From Cognatiluteimonas weifangensis (GTDB lineage: Bacteria > Pseudomonadota > Gammaproteobacteria > Xanthomonadales > Xanthomonadaceae): a DNA stretch of 64,000 nt. The stretch is taken from positions 261,715 through 325,714 of the forward strand of contig NZ_QVPD01000001.1 in NCBI RefSeq assembly GCF_003416885.1, given 5' to 3'. Within the stretch, counting starts at the first letter, position 1; each line of letters starts with the position of its first letter. The notes beneath the pieces were generated by a model. The model was given only the letters and a program-made list of their open reading frames with translations, had not been told where the DNA came from and did no database searches. Positions 42,053 to 52,800 of this stretch are shown here, piece by piece. The position numbers and the translations under genes are program-made.

Positions 42053-42556
42053 ATGACCACGAATCCTTGCAACGTGCTGTTCCTGTGTACCGCCAATTCC
42101 GCGCGCAGCGTGATGGCCGAAGCCCTGCTCGAGGTGCTCGGTGCGGGCCGCTTCCGCGCCTTCAGCGCCGGCAGCCACCCGAGCGGCCAGGTGCAGCCGC
42201 TGGCCGCCGAACTCGCCACGGCGATCGGCTACGACCCCGCGCACCTGCGCAGCAAGAGCTGGGACGAATTCGCGGGTCCCACAGCGCCGCGCATCGACCT
42301 GGTGATCACCGTCTGCGGCAACGCCGCCGGCGAGACCTGCCCCGCCTGGCCGGGGGCGCCGGCGCGCGCGCACTGGGGCGTGGACGATCCGGCCGCCGTC
42401 GCCGGCGACGAGGACGCCCGGCGACGCGCCTACTGCGCCGCCTTCGACGCGTTGCGCCGGCGCGTAGAACGGCTGGTCGCATTGCCGCCGGCCCAACTCG
42501 GGCCCGCGACGCTGCAGCAGGCGGCGCGCGCGATCGGCACGGAGCCGGCGCCATGA
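42053..42556 (+). CDS. arsC: Arsenate reductase, LMW-phosphatase type
   Basis: A 167-aa reductase of the low-molecular-weight tyrosine-phosphatase fold. The CX5R loop is Cys12 to Arg18 (FLCTANSARS). A resolving pair Cys88 and Cys96 (VITVCGNAAGETCPAW) fits the thioredoxin-coupled S. aureus ArsC class, and HWGVDDPA supplies the conserved Asp region. It reduces arsenate to arsenite for export by the next gene, whose ATG overlaps its stop. Confidence 0.92.
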   Translation: MTTNPCNVLFLCTANSARSVMAEALLEVLGAGRFRAFSAGSHPSGQVQPLAAELATAIGYDPAHLRSKSWDEFAGPTAPRIDLVITVCGNAAGETCPAWPGAPARAHWGVDDPAAVAGDEDARRRAYCAAFDALRRRVERLVALPPAQLGPATLQQAARAIGTEPAP

Positions 42557-43668
42557 CCGCGGTCGCCGCGACCGCCGAGCCCGCGCCGCCCGCGCTGGGC
42601 CGGTTCGAACGCTGGCTGAGCGCCTGGGTCGCAGCGTGCATCGTCGCCGGCATCGGCCTGGGGCGCGGATTCCCGGCGGCGTTCGCGGCGCTCGGCGACG
42701 CACAGGTCGCCAACGTCAACCTGCCGGTGGCGGTGCTGGTGTGGCTGATGATCGTGCCGATGCTGATGAAGGTCGACTTCGCCGCGTTGCGCGCGGTCGG
42801 CCGGCACTGGAAAGGCGCCGGCGTCACCTTGTTCGTCAACTGGGCGGTGAAGCCGTTCTCGATGGCGCTGCTGGGCTGGCTGTGCATCGGCGTGCTGTTC
42901 CGGCCGTGGCTGCCGGCAGCGCAGATCGAGTCCTACATCGCCGGGCTGGTGCTGCTGGCGGCCGCGCCGTGCACGGCGATGGTGTTCGTGTGGAGCAACC
43001 TGTGCCGTGGGGAACCGCATTTCACCCTCGCCCAGGTCGCGCTCAACGACGCGATCATGCTGGTCGCGTTCGCGCCGATCGTCGGCCTGCTGCTGGGGCT
43101 GTCGGCAATCACGATCCCGTACCCGACGCTGCTGCTGTCGGTGCTGCTGTACATCCTGGCGCCGATCGCGATCGCGCAGGGCCTGCGCCGCGCCTGCCTC
43201 GCGCGCGGCGGCCAGGCGGCGCTGGACCGCCTGCTGCGCCGGCTCGGACCATTGTCGCTGCTGGCGCTGCTGGCCACGCTGGTGCTGCTGTTCGGTTTCC
43301 AGGGCGAAACCATCGTGCGCCAGCCGCTGGTGATCGCGTTGCTGGCGGTGCCGATCCTGCTGCAGGTCTACTTCAACGCCGGCCTGGCCTACTGGCTCAA
43401 CCGCCGTTTCGGCGTCGCCCACTGCGTCGCCGGGCCGAGCGCGCTGATCGGCGCCAGCAATTTCTTCGAGCTCGCGGTGGCCGCGGCGATCGCCCTGTTC
43501 GGGCTGCGCTCGGGCGCGGCGCTGGCGACCGTGGTCGGGGTGCTGATCGAGGTGCCGGTGATGTTGTCGGTGGTGCGCATCGTCAACCGCTCGCGCGGCT
43601 GGTACGAGCGCGGCGCCGCTGCCGGCCGGCCGCCGCCGGCCCTGCCTCAGTCCAGCGTCTCCAGATAG
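42553..43668 (+). CDS. acr3: Arsenite efflux permease Acr3
   Basis: A ten-helix inner-membrane arsenite carrier of the BART superfamily (371 aa). The essential TM4 cysteine is in [39 protein letters not shown] and [20 protein letters not shown] are also typical. It is the last gene of the ars operon, starting in an ATGA overlap with arsC. Its final 22 bp overlap mtgA on the other strand. Confidence 0.95.
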   Translation: MTAVAATAEPAPPALGRFERWLSAWVAACIVAGIGLGRGFPAAFAALGDAQVANVNLPVAVLVWLMIVPMLMKVDFAALRAVGRHWKGAGVTLFVNWAVKPFSMALLGWLCIGVLFRPWLPAAQIESYIAGLVLLAAAPCTAMVFVWSNLCRGEPHFTLAQVALNDAIMLVAFAPIVGLLLGLSAITIPYPTLLLSVLLYILAPIAIAQGLRRACLARGGQAALDRLLRRLGPLSLLALLATLVLLFGFQGETIVRQPLVIALLAVPILLQVYFNAGLAYWLNRRFGVAHCVAGPSALIGASNFFELAVAAAIALFGLRSGAALATVVGVLIEVPVMLSVVRIVNRSRGWYERGAAAGRPPPALPQSSVSR

Positions 43669-44387
43669 GCGCTGCCGCCCAGGTGGCGCATTTGCCGCTG
43701 GATATTGGCGCTGCGGCGGCGCACGTAGGGGCCGGGGTTGCGGGCGTCGTAGCGCCGCGGGCTCGGCAGCACCGCCGCCAGGCGCGCGCTTTCGGCCGGC
43801 GACAGGCCGCTGGCATCCTTGCCGAAGAAGCTGCGCGCCGCCGCCTGCGCGCCGTACACGCCATCGCCGAACTCGGCGATGTTGGCGTACACCTCCAGGA
43901 TCCGGCGCTTGGGCCACAGCGCCTCGATCAGCACCGTGTACCAGGCCTCCACGCCCTTGCGCACCCAGCTGCGACCGCTCCACAGGAACAGGTTCTTGGC
44001 CACCTGCTGGCTGATCGTGCTGGCGCCGCGCAGCTTGCGCCCGCGTGCGTTGTTGCGGCGCGCCTTGGCGATCGCCTCGAAATCGAAGCCGTGGTGCACG
44101 GGGAAGTTCTGGTCCTCGGCGGCCACCAGCGCCAGTGGCAGGCTCGGCGCGATCCGCTCCAGGTCGCGCCAGTCGTGGACGATGCCGTAGTCCCAGTCGC
44201 CCTGGCGCCAGGCCGCGAGCTGGCGCGCGGCCATGAACGCCGAGAACGGCGGGTCGACGAAGCGCAGCGCCAGCACCTGCAGCCCCGTGACCAGCACCCA
44301 CAGCAGCGGCAGCGCCAGCAGCCAGCGCCACCAGCGGCGCCGCCGACGCCGGGGCGGACCGGGCACGAGAAGCGGTTCGGCTTGCAC
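43647..44387 (-). CDS. mtgA: Monofunctional peptidoglycan glycosyltransferase MtgA
   Basis: A GT51 enzyme (246 aa) that polymerises lipid II into glycan strands. A basic N-terminus and one transmembrane helix (about 17-40) are followed by the catalytic domain with Glu in [14 protein letters not shown]. Other motifs are [30 protein letters not shown] and [17 protein letters not shown]. The start is a GTG at 44387 with GGGGA upstream; no ATG is available near the N-terminus. Divergent from hslO and convergent with acr3. Confidence 0.94.
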   Translation of the reverse strand: MQAEPLLVPGPPRRRRRRWWRWLLALPLLWVLVTGLQVLALRFVDPPFSAFMAARQLAAWRQGDWDYGIVHDWRDLERIAPSLPLALVAAEDQNFPVHHGFDFEAIAKARRNNARGRKLRGASTISQQVAKNLFLWSGRSWVRKGVEAWYTVLIEALWPKRRILEVYANIAEFGDGVYGAQAAARSFFGKDASGLSPAESARLAAVLPSPRRYDARNPGPYVRRRSANIQRQMRHLGGSAYLETLD

Positions 44388-44474
44388 TAGCGGTCCCCGA
44401 TCCCCATTGAATCCGCCACCTGTCCCGTCGCAGCGCGCATTATCGCCGCCGCGCGCCCCACGCACGAGCACTGC

Positions 44475-45431
44475 ATGATCGATCCCGCAAGCACCCGTAC
44501 CGCTACCGCCAGCGCCGATTCCGCCGGGGACCATGCCTCCGACCGCCTCACCCGCTTCCTGCTGCCGCAGGCCGGGGTGCGCGGCGTCCATGTCCACCTG
44601 GACGCCACCTGGGCGCAGATCCGCGCGCGCGCCACCGACTTCCACCGGGCGGCCCCGGCGGCGGTGACCGAGCTGCTGGGGGAGGCGGCCGTCGCCGCGG
44701 CGCTGTTCACCGGCCACGCCAAGGTCGAGGGCCGGCTCTCGGTGCAACTGCGCGGCGATGGTCCGCTGCGCACCCTGTTCGCCGAATGCACCGTTGCCGG
44801 CACCCTGCGCGGGATCGCCCAGGTCGCCGGCGACGCCGCGCTGCCGCGCGACCTGCGCCTGCTCGGCGCCGGCGCGGTGCTGGCGATCACGATCGAAAAC
44901 CCGGCCGTCGACGGTCGCGAACCGGTCCGCTACCAGGGCCTGGTGGCCCTGGAAGCGGATTCGCTGGCCGGGGCGTTCGAGGATTACTTCCGCCAGTCCG
45001 AGCAACTGCCCACGCGGTTGCTGCTGGCGGCCGACGACCGCCGCGCCGCAGGCCTGATGTTGCAGAAACTGCCCGGCGACAGCGGCGACGAGGACGGCTG
45101 GACCCGCGCCGGCGCGCTGTTCGACACGCTCACGACCGGGGAGTTGCTGGGCTGCCCGGCCGCCACCCTGCTGCGACGGCTGTTCCATGAGGACGGCGTC
45201 GAGGTCCTGGGCGAGCGCCCGCTGCGCTTTGCCTGTTCCTGCTCCCATGAACGGGTGGTCGCGATGCTGCAGGCGCTGGGGGAAACGGAGGCCCGGGCTG
45301 CCGCGGCCGCTGGGCCGGCCGAGATCCGTTGCGAGTTCTGCGGCCAGCAATACCGGTTCAGCCTCGAGGAAGTCGCTGCCCTGTTTCCGGCGCAGGCGGT
45401 TACCGCCGCCGCACCGGAGCGGTTGCAGTAA
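44475..45431 (+). CDS. hslO: Redox-regulated chaperone Hsp33
   Basis: A cytoplasmic holdase chaperone (318 aa) activated by oxidation. The N-terminal dimerising domain has [15 protein letters not shown]. The C-terminal zinc switch has the CxC and CxxC motifs in [10 protein letters not shown] and [10 protein letters not shown]. It is slightly longer than E. coli Hsp33 because of extra residues at both ends. It reads away from mtgA and is monocistronic. Confidence 0.96.
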   Translation: MIDPASTRTATASADSAGDHASDRLTRFLLPQAGVRGVHVHLDATWAQIRARATDFHRAAPAAVTELLGEAAVAAALFTGHAKVEGRLSVQLRGDGPLRTLFAECTVAGTLRGIAQVAGDAALPRDLRLLGAGAVLAITIENPAVDGREPVRYQGLVALEADSLAGAFEDYFRQSEQLPTRLLLAADDRRAAGLMLQKLPGDSGDEDGWTRAGALFDTLTTGELLGCPAATLLRRLFHEDGVEVLGERPLRFACSCSHERVVAMLQALGETEARAAAAAGPAEIRCEFCGQQYRFSLEEVAALFPAQAVTAAAPERLQ

Positions 45432-45453
45432 GGGCGGATCCCCGGCCCGGCGA

Positions 45454-45482
45454 TTGTTAAAGAAACATAAATCCGGTAGATT
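45454..45482 (+). promoter_or_regulatory. Sigma-70-type promoter of the exported-protein gene
   Basis: -35 TTGTTA (45454-45459), 17-base spacer, -10 TAGATT (45477-45482), in an A+T-rich patch 52 bases before the ATG. TTGTTAAAGAA is identical to the start of the TonB-receptor promoter at 53028-53018 on the minus strand. Confidence 0.6.
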
Positions 45483-45533
45483 GGATATCCCCACCCCGGG
45501 AACTCATTCCCGGGGCCAAGGTCTCACCCGCAC

Positions 45534-46391
45534 ATGATCGTCCGGCTGCTGAAATTGCCTCTGGCGCTGCTGCTCCTGCTCTGCATGGCGGCAGGCGCTT
45601 CGGCGCAGACGCGACGCGGCGACAGTACCTGGCTGCCGGTCTGGAACAACGCCAGCGGCAAGCTGGAAGCCTATCTGGTGCTCGAACCCACCGAGGCGCC
45701 GCAGGTCGGCAGCCGCTGGCGCTTCGGCAACAACTCGCTCGATGCCACCTTCGGCCTGGAAGCCGGGGACTCGCTGGCGCTGCTGTGCGACCGCAAGAGC
45801 GGAGTCGCCGGCGCCCTCGGCAACCTGCCCAACAACTGCCTGCTGGCCGCCCTCGGCAACAGCTTCGACAAGGACCACAACGGCAGCCGCCGCGCCAGCG
45901 CGTCGGCTGCATTCAGCCGCGCCGGAGGCAAGCTCGGCCTGGCCGCCGGCAGCGGCCGCGACACCCTCCCCGGCTGGCTGGTGCCCGGTGCCCCGCGCAG
46001 CCAGGTCGACGTCAACGACCTGACCGTGTTCGCGCAGAAGAACCTGCGCAACGAAGGCTTCGTGTCGATCGCCGGCACCGTCGCCAAGGCCCGCCTGGTC
46101 CCCGCATCGCAAGTCCCGGATCTGGCCGATCGCTGGAGCAGCAAGTCGCTGACCGTGGGTGGCGGCTTCGGCGCGTTCGGCGCCAGCATCGTCGGCCACG
46201 TTGTCGACACCCCGGGGCAGCCCAAATGGAGCGGCCTCGGTCTCGGCCTGACCTGGCGCACGCCCTGGAGCGGGCAACTCACGGTCGGCGCCGACAACGT
46301 CGTGACCCGCGGCAAGAACCCGTTCTCGACTACCGGCGACGAGTCCGGCGACGGCACCGTGCCGTACGTGCGCTACGAGCAGGATCTGTAA
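45534..46391 (+). CDS. Exported protein of unknown function
   Basis: I do not recognise this 285-aa protein. It has a good signal peptide (1-25, cleavage after GASAQ), then a Gly/Leu/Ser-rich region with alternating hydrophobic residues (LTVGGGFGAFGASIVGHVV, WSGLGLGLTWRTPWSGQLTV) that could be beta-barrel or beta-sandwich strands. Two cysteines (LLCDRK, NNCLLAAL) may form a disulfide. It is monocistronic with its own clear promoter. Similar uncharacterised exported proteins are, as far as I recall, common in Xanthomonadaceae. An outer-membrane or periplasmic location is inference. Confidence 0.6.
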   Translation: MIVRLLKLPLALLLLLCMAAGASAQTRRGDSTWLPVWNNASGKLEAYLVLEPTEAPQVGSRWRFGNNSLDATFGLEAGDSLALLCDRKSGVAGALGNLPNNCLLAALGNSFDKDHNGSRRASASAAFSRAGGKLGLAAGSGRDTLPGWLVPGAPRSQVDVNDLTVFAQKNLRNEGFVSIAGTVAKARLVPASQVPDLADRWSSKSLTVGGGFGAFGASIVGHVVDTPGQPKWSGLGLGLTWRTPWSGQLTVGADNVVTRGKNPFSTTGDESGDGTVPYVRYEQDL

Positions 46392-46566
46392 CGGGACGAC
46401 TCGTCCAGCGGCGGCGCGCCCTGCCTTTTCCTCGCCGCGTCCGGCCGACGCGCCCAACGCGGCCTTGCGAGTGCCCAGGGCACCCCGCGCTTGTGACGTG
46501 GGATAACGCCCCGTCCGGTCCGGCTGATTGCTACGCCCGCGCTGCCGGCATCGCGTCGCACCACGC

Positions 46567-48153
46567 TCAGTCGTCGCGCAACGCCTGGATCAGCGGCTGC
46601 AGATAGGCCTCGTACGGCGCCCACTTCGGGCGCTCGCGAGCGACGATCCCCTGCCGGACCTGCACTGCGCTGGCGGTTGCCACGCCGCGCTTGCGTTCGG
46701 TGAGCGCCAGCATCTGCGGCTGGAAGTCCAGGCCACAGAATGCGCAGATCCGGCGCAAGACCGTTTCCGGATCCCGGGTCAGTTCGGCGTAATCCACATC
46801 GAGGATCCTTCCCGGCCACTGCCGGTGCCAATGCGCCATCAGCCGGCGGTACTGCTTGTAGAAATCCGCCAGTTCCAGCTGGTCGTAGGAATAGGGGTTG
46901 GCCTCGGAAAACAGCTCGCGGAGGTTGGAGAAACAGGTTTCGACCGGGTCGCGCACCATGTGCAGAATCTTGGCCTGCGGCAGCGCCCGGCAGATGAAGC
47001 CGATGTTGAGGAAATTGGACGGCAGCTTGTCGGTGAAATACGGCTCCGGGCCCAGCCGCCATTCCATCTTTTCCAGGTAGCCGCGGCCAACTGCGGAGAA
47101 GTCCACATCCCGCGCACGCTCGACGATGGTGGCATCGATCACGCCGCGGCAATGGTGGTCGGTGGCGTAACGCATCTGGCTGGTGAAGTCGTACAGTTCG
47201 CCGACGCCCTTGACCTGGTCGTGCCCATCCAGCAATTGCTCCAGCAGCGTGGTGCCGGAGCGGTGCATGCCGACGATGAACAAGGGCGTATGTATCGATC
47301 GAGCTGCCACGCTAGCGGCCGGCGCATCTCCAGCCTGCGGTGGAGACGCGGAGGCCAATAGTGCATCGACCAACCTGCGTGAATCTTCGCTTCGGTAATC
47401 CAGCATCGATCTCTTGGCGCGACACGCTCGATCCAGCGCTCGCGCCGCTTCGACGTAATCCTTAAGATCGTCCAGTTCCTTATGCAGGGCATAGCCGAGC
47501 ATTGCCTCATCCGCCGCGGGGCGCCCCTGGCGCGCCAGTTGCTCGCGTATCTGCGCGACGTGATTGTCCGCAGGTGTCTGCGTGCGCAGCCGTGACAGCA
47601 ACCAATACGTTTGCGCAAGTTCCGGCGCGCGGCGCAGGCTGTGCAGCAAATCCTGCTCCGCCTCTTCGAAACGCGCCATATAGGTCAATACCTGCCCGCG
47701 CGACATGAGCGTGGCGGGATAGTCCGGATCTGCACGCTTCGCCTCGTCGAGCAGAGCCAATGCACGCTCCTGCTCATTGAAGTAACTCAACTGCGCGGCG
47801 CAACCAAGCAGCAGGGGGATCGGCATGCGTTCTGGCGGCCCCAGCCGGCCGAGCAGACGATGAAAGACCTCCGCCTCATTGAAGGTGCGCAGGCGAGGCA
47901 GCAGCTGGTTCACTACCTGGGGAGAGATGGGTACATTGGCCGCGCCAGCGCGCAAGGCAGCCGCTCTCGCTGCACGGTAATGCCCTTCCAGGGAACAGAT
48001 GTAGGACAGCTGCACCAAGACTGCGGGATCATCCGGCCGATAAGCCAAGATCGAATTGAAGCAGGCTTTGGCCTGTTCCCACTGCTTGCGCTCGGCATGC
48101 CTGTGCGCCCGTTGCCAAAGCGCCTCGAGTTCTCCAGCCTCAATCTGTCGCAC
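46567..48153 (-). CDS. TPR-sulfotransferase 1
   Basis: A 528-aa protein with an N-terminal half of TPR-like helical repeats (about 5-260) and a C-terminal PAPS-dependent sulfotransferase domain. The 5'-phosphosulfate loop is MHRSGTT (about 296-302). The 3'-phosphate site is KILHMVRDPVETCFSNL (about 395-411), with Arg and Ser in place. The architecture resembles protein-tyrosine sulfotransferases. The GTG start at 48153 is preferred because GGAG lies nine bases upstream; a TTG at 48189 is the alternative. It follows sulfotransferase 2 by 38 bp, likely one transcript. G+C is visibly lower than in neighbouring genes. The acceptor is unknown. Confidence 0.87.
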   Translation of the reverse strand: MRQIEAGELEALWQRAHRHAERKQWEQAKACFNSILAYRPDDPAVLVQLSYICSLEGHYRAARAAALRAGAANVPISPQVVNQLLPRLRTFNEAEVFHRLLGRLGPPERMPIPLLLGCAAQLSYFNEQERALALLDEAKRADPDYPATLMSRGQVLTYMARFEEAEQDLLHSLRRAPELAQTYWLLSRLRTQTPADNHVAQIREQLARQGRPAADEAMLGYALHKELDDLKDYVEAARALDRACRAKRSMLDYRSEDSRRLVDALLASASPPQAGDAPAASVAARSIHTPLFIVGMHRSGTTLLEQLLDGHDQVKGVGELYDFTSQMRYATDHHCRGVIDATIVERARDVDFSAVGRGYLEKMEWRLGPEPYFTDKLPSNFLNIGFICRALPQAKILHMVRDPVETCFSNLRELFSEANPYSYDQLELADFYKQYRRLMAHWHRQWPGRILDVDYAELTRDPETVLRRICAFCGLDFQPQMLALTERKRGVATASAVQVRQGIVARERPKWAPYEAYLQPLIQALRDD

Positions 48154-48191
48154 CAATCCTGTCTCCGTGCAAAAAGTGACTGCCGGCAACG

Positions 48192-49772
48192 CTAGTGCAA
48201 TTCCGGAATTACCCCACGCAATCGCTCACGCAGCGGCGCAAGCCGATGCTCGTAGCGCCTCCAGGCGCCGATGCCGCCTCGATGGATGGGGCTGCGCACC
48301 TGCGAACTGCTGGCCGTCGAGACCGGCGCGGCGTTACGGGTGATGTCGACGCAATCCGGCTCGATCTCCAGACCGCAGAATGCCATTACACGACCGCTGA
48401 CCCCCAGAGGGTCGGCAACCAACGCCTCATACTCGACCGTCATGAACCGCCCGGGCAACATCGCACTCCAGTGCTCCACCAGACCACGAAAAAGTAGCCA
48501 ATATTCGCCCAGAGTATCGAGATCGTAGCTGTAGCCATACCCTCCCCCGGGAAACAATTCCTTAAGGTTGGAGAAACAGGCGTCCATGGGATTTCGCAAC
48601 AGACACAGGATCTTCGCCTGTGGCATGGCACGGGCGATAAACCCGGCATTGAAGACGTTCAACGGGTTCTTGTCGATCAGATACGCGCGATCGCCATAAA
48701 GTGGAATGGTACGCTGCATGTACAGCGCCCCCACAGACGCGAAGTCAAGTTTCATGGCGGCATGCACGGCGTCGGCCGCTGGCGGCGATACGAAGCTCCG
48801 ATCCAAGGACAGCCCCATGCAAACCGAAAAGGTATTGAGCTCACCCGCACTGGCGACACGGCTGTGATTGCCCAGAATGCGCTCCAGCACAGTGGTACCA
48901 GTGCGCGGCATGCCGACAATGAAGACTGGCGTATGCCCACCACCATGCGACGGACCCGCAGCCAAGGGGGTATCGAAGGTTTTACGCAATGCCCGCACTG
49001 TGGCCTGTTCGTGGGCAGGATCGTAGTGCTGCAAGCGGCGCATGGCTGTGGCCGCCGCCATAAGCGCATCCCAGGCAGCCTCGGTTTCTCCGGCGTCGTC
49101 GAGCTCCTTGAACAGGGCGTAGCCCAGGTAAACCTGCTGCATGGTGTCGCCTGACGCGCGGCTCAGTGCCATACGCACCCGCGCAGTGCGGGCTCCGGGC
49201 GGCTCGGCCCTGGCATGGCAGGAAAGCGCCCAATGCGCCTCGGCAAACTGCGGCGCCAAGGACAGGCAATGCTCGAATGCCGCTGTGGCCTCCTTCATCC
49301 GGCCCAAATACCTGAGCAGGTTGGCGCGCACATAATGCAGCAAGTGGCTGTGAGGCACCGCCCGCAACGCGATGTCTGCCAATCGCAATCCTTGCTCATG
49401 GGCGTCGGCCAGCCACAGCTGCTGTGTCAGCACTGCTGACTGCGCCAGGATTGTCGGATTCGACCAATCCGCTGCCGCGATGGCGTGTCGCACGGCAGCC
49501 CGCTCGTCGAATCCCAATAGTTGTTGAGTCAGATAAGGCAGCGCCTTCCAGCGACAGCTGTCAACGGCAATCATCGCGCCCTGGACCGCGGCAGCGTGTG
49601 CATCCCGATAACGGCCCTGCAACAAGGCAAGCGCAGATAGCCGATACCAGGCGAACGCCTGGGTCTGGTCACCGCGCAGGATCGATTCGTAAATCGCACG
49701 CGCAGCAGACAGCTCGCCCTTGACCTCATGACCACGGGCCGCGAGCCACTGCGGCTCCAGGCTGGATTGCAT
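48192..49772 (-). CDS. TPR-sulfotransferase 2
   Basis: A 526-aa paralogue of the downstream gene: TPR-like N-terminal half (KGELSAARAIYESILRGD, AFAWYRLSALALLQGRYRDA) and a sulfotransferase domain with MPRTGTT (288-294) and KILCLLRNPMDACFSNLKE as the PAPS sites. The two proteins share domain order but are well diverged, suggesting different acceptors. A (TC)7 tract lies 17 bases before its ATG and a strong terminator of the upstream receptor gene lies just beyond, so expression depends on read-through or its own promoter. One sampled line of its DNA is about 57% G+C against roughly 70% nearby. Confidence 0.87.
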   Translation of the reverse strand: MQSSLEPQWLAARGHEVKGELSAARAIYESILRGDQTQAFAWYRLSALALLQGRYRDAHAAAVQGAMIAVDSCRWKALPYLTQQLLGFDERAAVRHAIAAADWSNPTILAQSAVLTQQLWLADAHEQGLRLADIALRAVPHSHLLHYVRANLLRYLGRMKEATAAFEHCLSLAPQFAEAHWALSCHARAEPPGARTARVRMALSRASGDTMQQVYLGYALFKELDDAGETEAAWDALMAAATAMRRLQHYDPAHEQATVRALRKTFDTPLAAGPSHGGGHTPVFIVGMPRTGTTVLERILGNHSRVASAGELNTFSVCMGLSLDRSFVSPPAADAVHAAMKLDFASVGALYMQRTIPLYGDRAYLIDKNPLNVFNAGFIARAMPQAKILCLLRNPMDACFSNLKELFPGGGYGYSYDLDTLGEYWLLFRGLVEHWSAMLPGRFMTVEYEALVADPLGVSGRVMAFCGLEIEPDCVDITRNAAPVSTASSSQVRSPIHRGGIGAWRRYEHRLAPLRERLRGVIPELH

Positions 49773-49788
49773 CGTTAACCCGAATCCG

Positions 49789-49802
49789 GAGAGAGAGAGA
49801 GA
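49789..49802 (-). repeat. Dinucleotide repeat (TC)7 in the leader of sulfotransferase 2
   Basis: Seven GA units on the plus strand (TC on the coding strand) lie between the receptor terminator and the sulfotransferase ATG. Tracts of this type can slip and change promoter or leader spacing. Confidence 0.6.
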
Positions 49803-49812
49803 AACACTTTAC

Positions 49813-49843
49813 AAAAAAAGACGGCCGCCCGGAGGCGGCCGTC
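49813..49843 (-). terminator. Rho-independent terminator of the TonB-receptor gene
   Basis: A perfect 10-bp stem (GACGGCCGCC arm; 49834-49843 with 49820-49829) with a 4-base loop, followed on the minus strand by at least seven T. It lies 23 bases past the receptor stop. Confidence 0.85.
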
Positions 49844-49865
49844 GAAATACAGCTACAGTTTGAAC

Positions 49866-52800
49866 TTAGAAGTCGTACTGCACCATGAAGCGGACCGAAC
49901 GCGGCTGCTGGAACGAAGCCGGCAGCAGGTAGGTCGGACTCGGGGAACCCGATGCCGCATCTTCCGCAGTTTCGATGACCGAGGTCACCTTCTGCGAGTT
50001 CAGGACGTTGAACACGTCGACCTTGAACTGCAGGCCTTCGGCCCAGTTGGGCTGATAGACGACATTCAAGTCCAGCTGGCTGGTCCAGGGCAGGCGGCCC
50101 TTGGTGCCGCGCGGGAAGCGCTGCACCGTGGCGTCGTCGATCGCACCGGCGCCCGTGGTGCCGCAGCGCATGAACGAGGAACCGTACGGGTGCGGGTTGT
50201 AACCAGCAGTCGGATCCCGATCCAGCACACCGAAGCAGTTCAGCGGACGACCCGACTGGACGAGCAGGTTGGCACCCACAGTCCACTGGTCAGTGATGTC
50301 GTAGCTGCCGAACAACTTGAGGCTGTGACGGCGATCATTCGGCAGGTAACCGTAGGTATCGACGGTGAGTTCGATGTAGTCGAAGTCCTGCGTGACGTTG
50401 GTGTCGTCCTGGCCGATATCCGACTTCACGCCTCCCTCGGTATTGCCCTTGGACTTGGCGTAGGTGTACGAACCCTGCATGAAGAGCTTGTCCCAGCGGC
50501 CGTCGAAGAAGAACTCGAGCGCGCTGTAGGTGCGCTTGGCCTTCGGAGACAGGCGCGCACCGGGGACCGTCACCGTGGTGAGGTTGCCATCCCCATAGAG
50601 ATCGGTCTCGAAGATCGCGTCCTCACCCGGGTTGAACATCCGGCAGTACGGGAAGCCGGGATTCGGCAGGTTCGGGTACTCGCCATTGGCATCGGTCCAC
50701 CAAGTGGCCGGGTCGTAGGTGAAACCATTCGCCTCAAGCACCGCGGTGTAGTCGCAGTTGTCGTCGATGGCCGCCTTCAGATCGCGGTAAATGCCGCGCA
50801 CGCCCAGCGAGAAGTTGTCGTTCAGCTGCTTCTGGAAGCCCAGGATGTACTCGTCCTGGTACATCGGCTTCAGGTTCTTTGAAGCGACGGTCGACGCAAT
50901 GTGCGGCTCACCGGTCTCGGCGTTGAGATAGCGGAAGTTGCCGCGCGACACCGGATCGATCGGCGAACCCGTCTCCGGGTCGACCTGCGTGAAGTTGAAA
51001 TCCTCACGGCTGAACAGCGAGGCGCTGGCGCCACGCACGGCAACGCTCGGGGTCAGCGGCAGCGCATAACGGCCGGCATTACCGAAGACCTTGAAGGTCG
51101 AGTCGCCGAACACGTCCCAGCTGAAGCCCAGGCGCGGACCGAACTGGTCCTTGATGTGGACGTAGGTATCACCGTTGCCGTTGATGTTCTCGAAGGTATC
51201 CCAACGACCGCCCAGGTAGGCAATGAAGTTGTCGGTGATGTGCCAGCTGTCTTCGATGTAGTAGGCGTGCTGCTTGACCTCGACCGTCGCACCCTGGCTG
51301 AAGAACTGCTGCCGGACAATGTCCTGCTCGTCGCCGTTGTTCGGAATGCCGTCCGGATTGCGGGTCGAGTAGCGCCACTGGTAACCGCCCTCGAGCCCTT
51401 CGCCCGCCACCGACTCATAGTTGTCGACGTCGTAGCCGAAGCGCAGCAGGTGATCGCCCAGCTGCCATTCGGCGTCGAGGCGGTACTGGTCACGGGTGTC
51501 ACCGGAATCGATCCGGTCCAGCGTGGTGCCGCTGATGTTGCAGGTGCTGAAGTACGGTCCCGTGATCGCCTGTCGGTAGCCGGGACGGGCATCGACCACG
51601 ACCGGGCAGCCCGGCTGCGCGGGCGCGCTGATGTCGCCGTTGTAGAAAATCTTGGTGCCATCGGGGCTCAGCAGGTAGACGCTGCGCGCGAACTCGCTGT
51701 GGCCGGCAAGGGCCGACAGGGTAAAGGTATCGGTCAGGTAACCGGTGTACTTCAGGATGTAGTTGTCGCCGCCCGACTCCAAGACCCTCTGGCCGAGGTA
51801 ATCGGTGCGCTCGAACGAACCCGGCTCGTTCAGGTAGGAATCGATGTAGTCGGTGCGCTTGTCCGAGAACGCGGTGAATTCGAGGATATTGTTGTCGTTG
51901 ATGTTCCAGTCCATCTTCAACAACCACGTCGGGCTCTTGGTCTCGGTGCTGGTGTTGCCGGTGGCCAAGGTGCTGCCGAAGGCGTCATTCTGCATCTTGC
52001 TGTAGGAAAGCAAGCCGTAGAAGAACAGCTTGTCCTTGATCAGCGCGCCGCTTGCCCAGGCATTGGCCGTGGCCTTCCAGCCGCCATCATGCGAATTGTC
52101 GCTGCGCAGGGTGCCGAAGCTGTCGGGCGTCAGCGGGTTGGAGTAGTACGTGTTCTTCACGTCCTCCGTCAGCGACTCGGGCTCGAAGTAGACATTGCCG
52201 CCGGCATGGAACTCATTGCTGCCGCGCTTGGTGATCTGGTTGACCACGCCACCCAGCGAGCGGCCGAACTCGGCGCCGTAACCGCCGGTCTTGACCTGCT
52301 GTTCGGCGAGGCCTTCGAACGGGATCGAGCCGAACCTCAGGTTACGGAAAGTATTGGTGACGTTGAAGCCGTTGACGTAGTACTGGTTCTCGGCGACCGA
52401 GGCACCACCGAAGGAGGCCAGGTTGCCGAACGCGGCGTCGCCACGCACCGTGCCCGGCGCCAGCAGAGCGACGGAGGTGGTATCGCGTGCGACCGGGATA
52501 CGGTTGATCTGCTCGGCGGTGAGAATCGTGGTCGATTCGACCGAGGAGACGTCGATCGGGTTGACGACGTTGGTACCGACGACCGTCACCGTACCCAGCG
52601 TGGTCGCATCGCCACCGAAATTGACGGTGGAAGCAGTACCGACCTGGACCGCGACGTTACGCGGAGTGCCCGAACCATCGGTGATGGTGTACTGGCCGGT
52701 CGGCAGCGCCGGGAAGCGGTAGTTGCCGTCGGCGCCGACCGTGATGCTGCGGGTGAAGCCGGTGGCCGGATTGGCGATGGTGATGGTGTCGCCCGGATTC

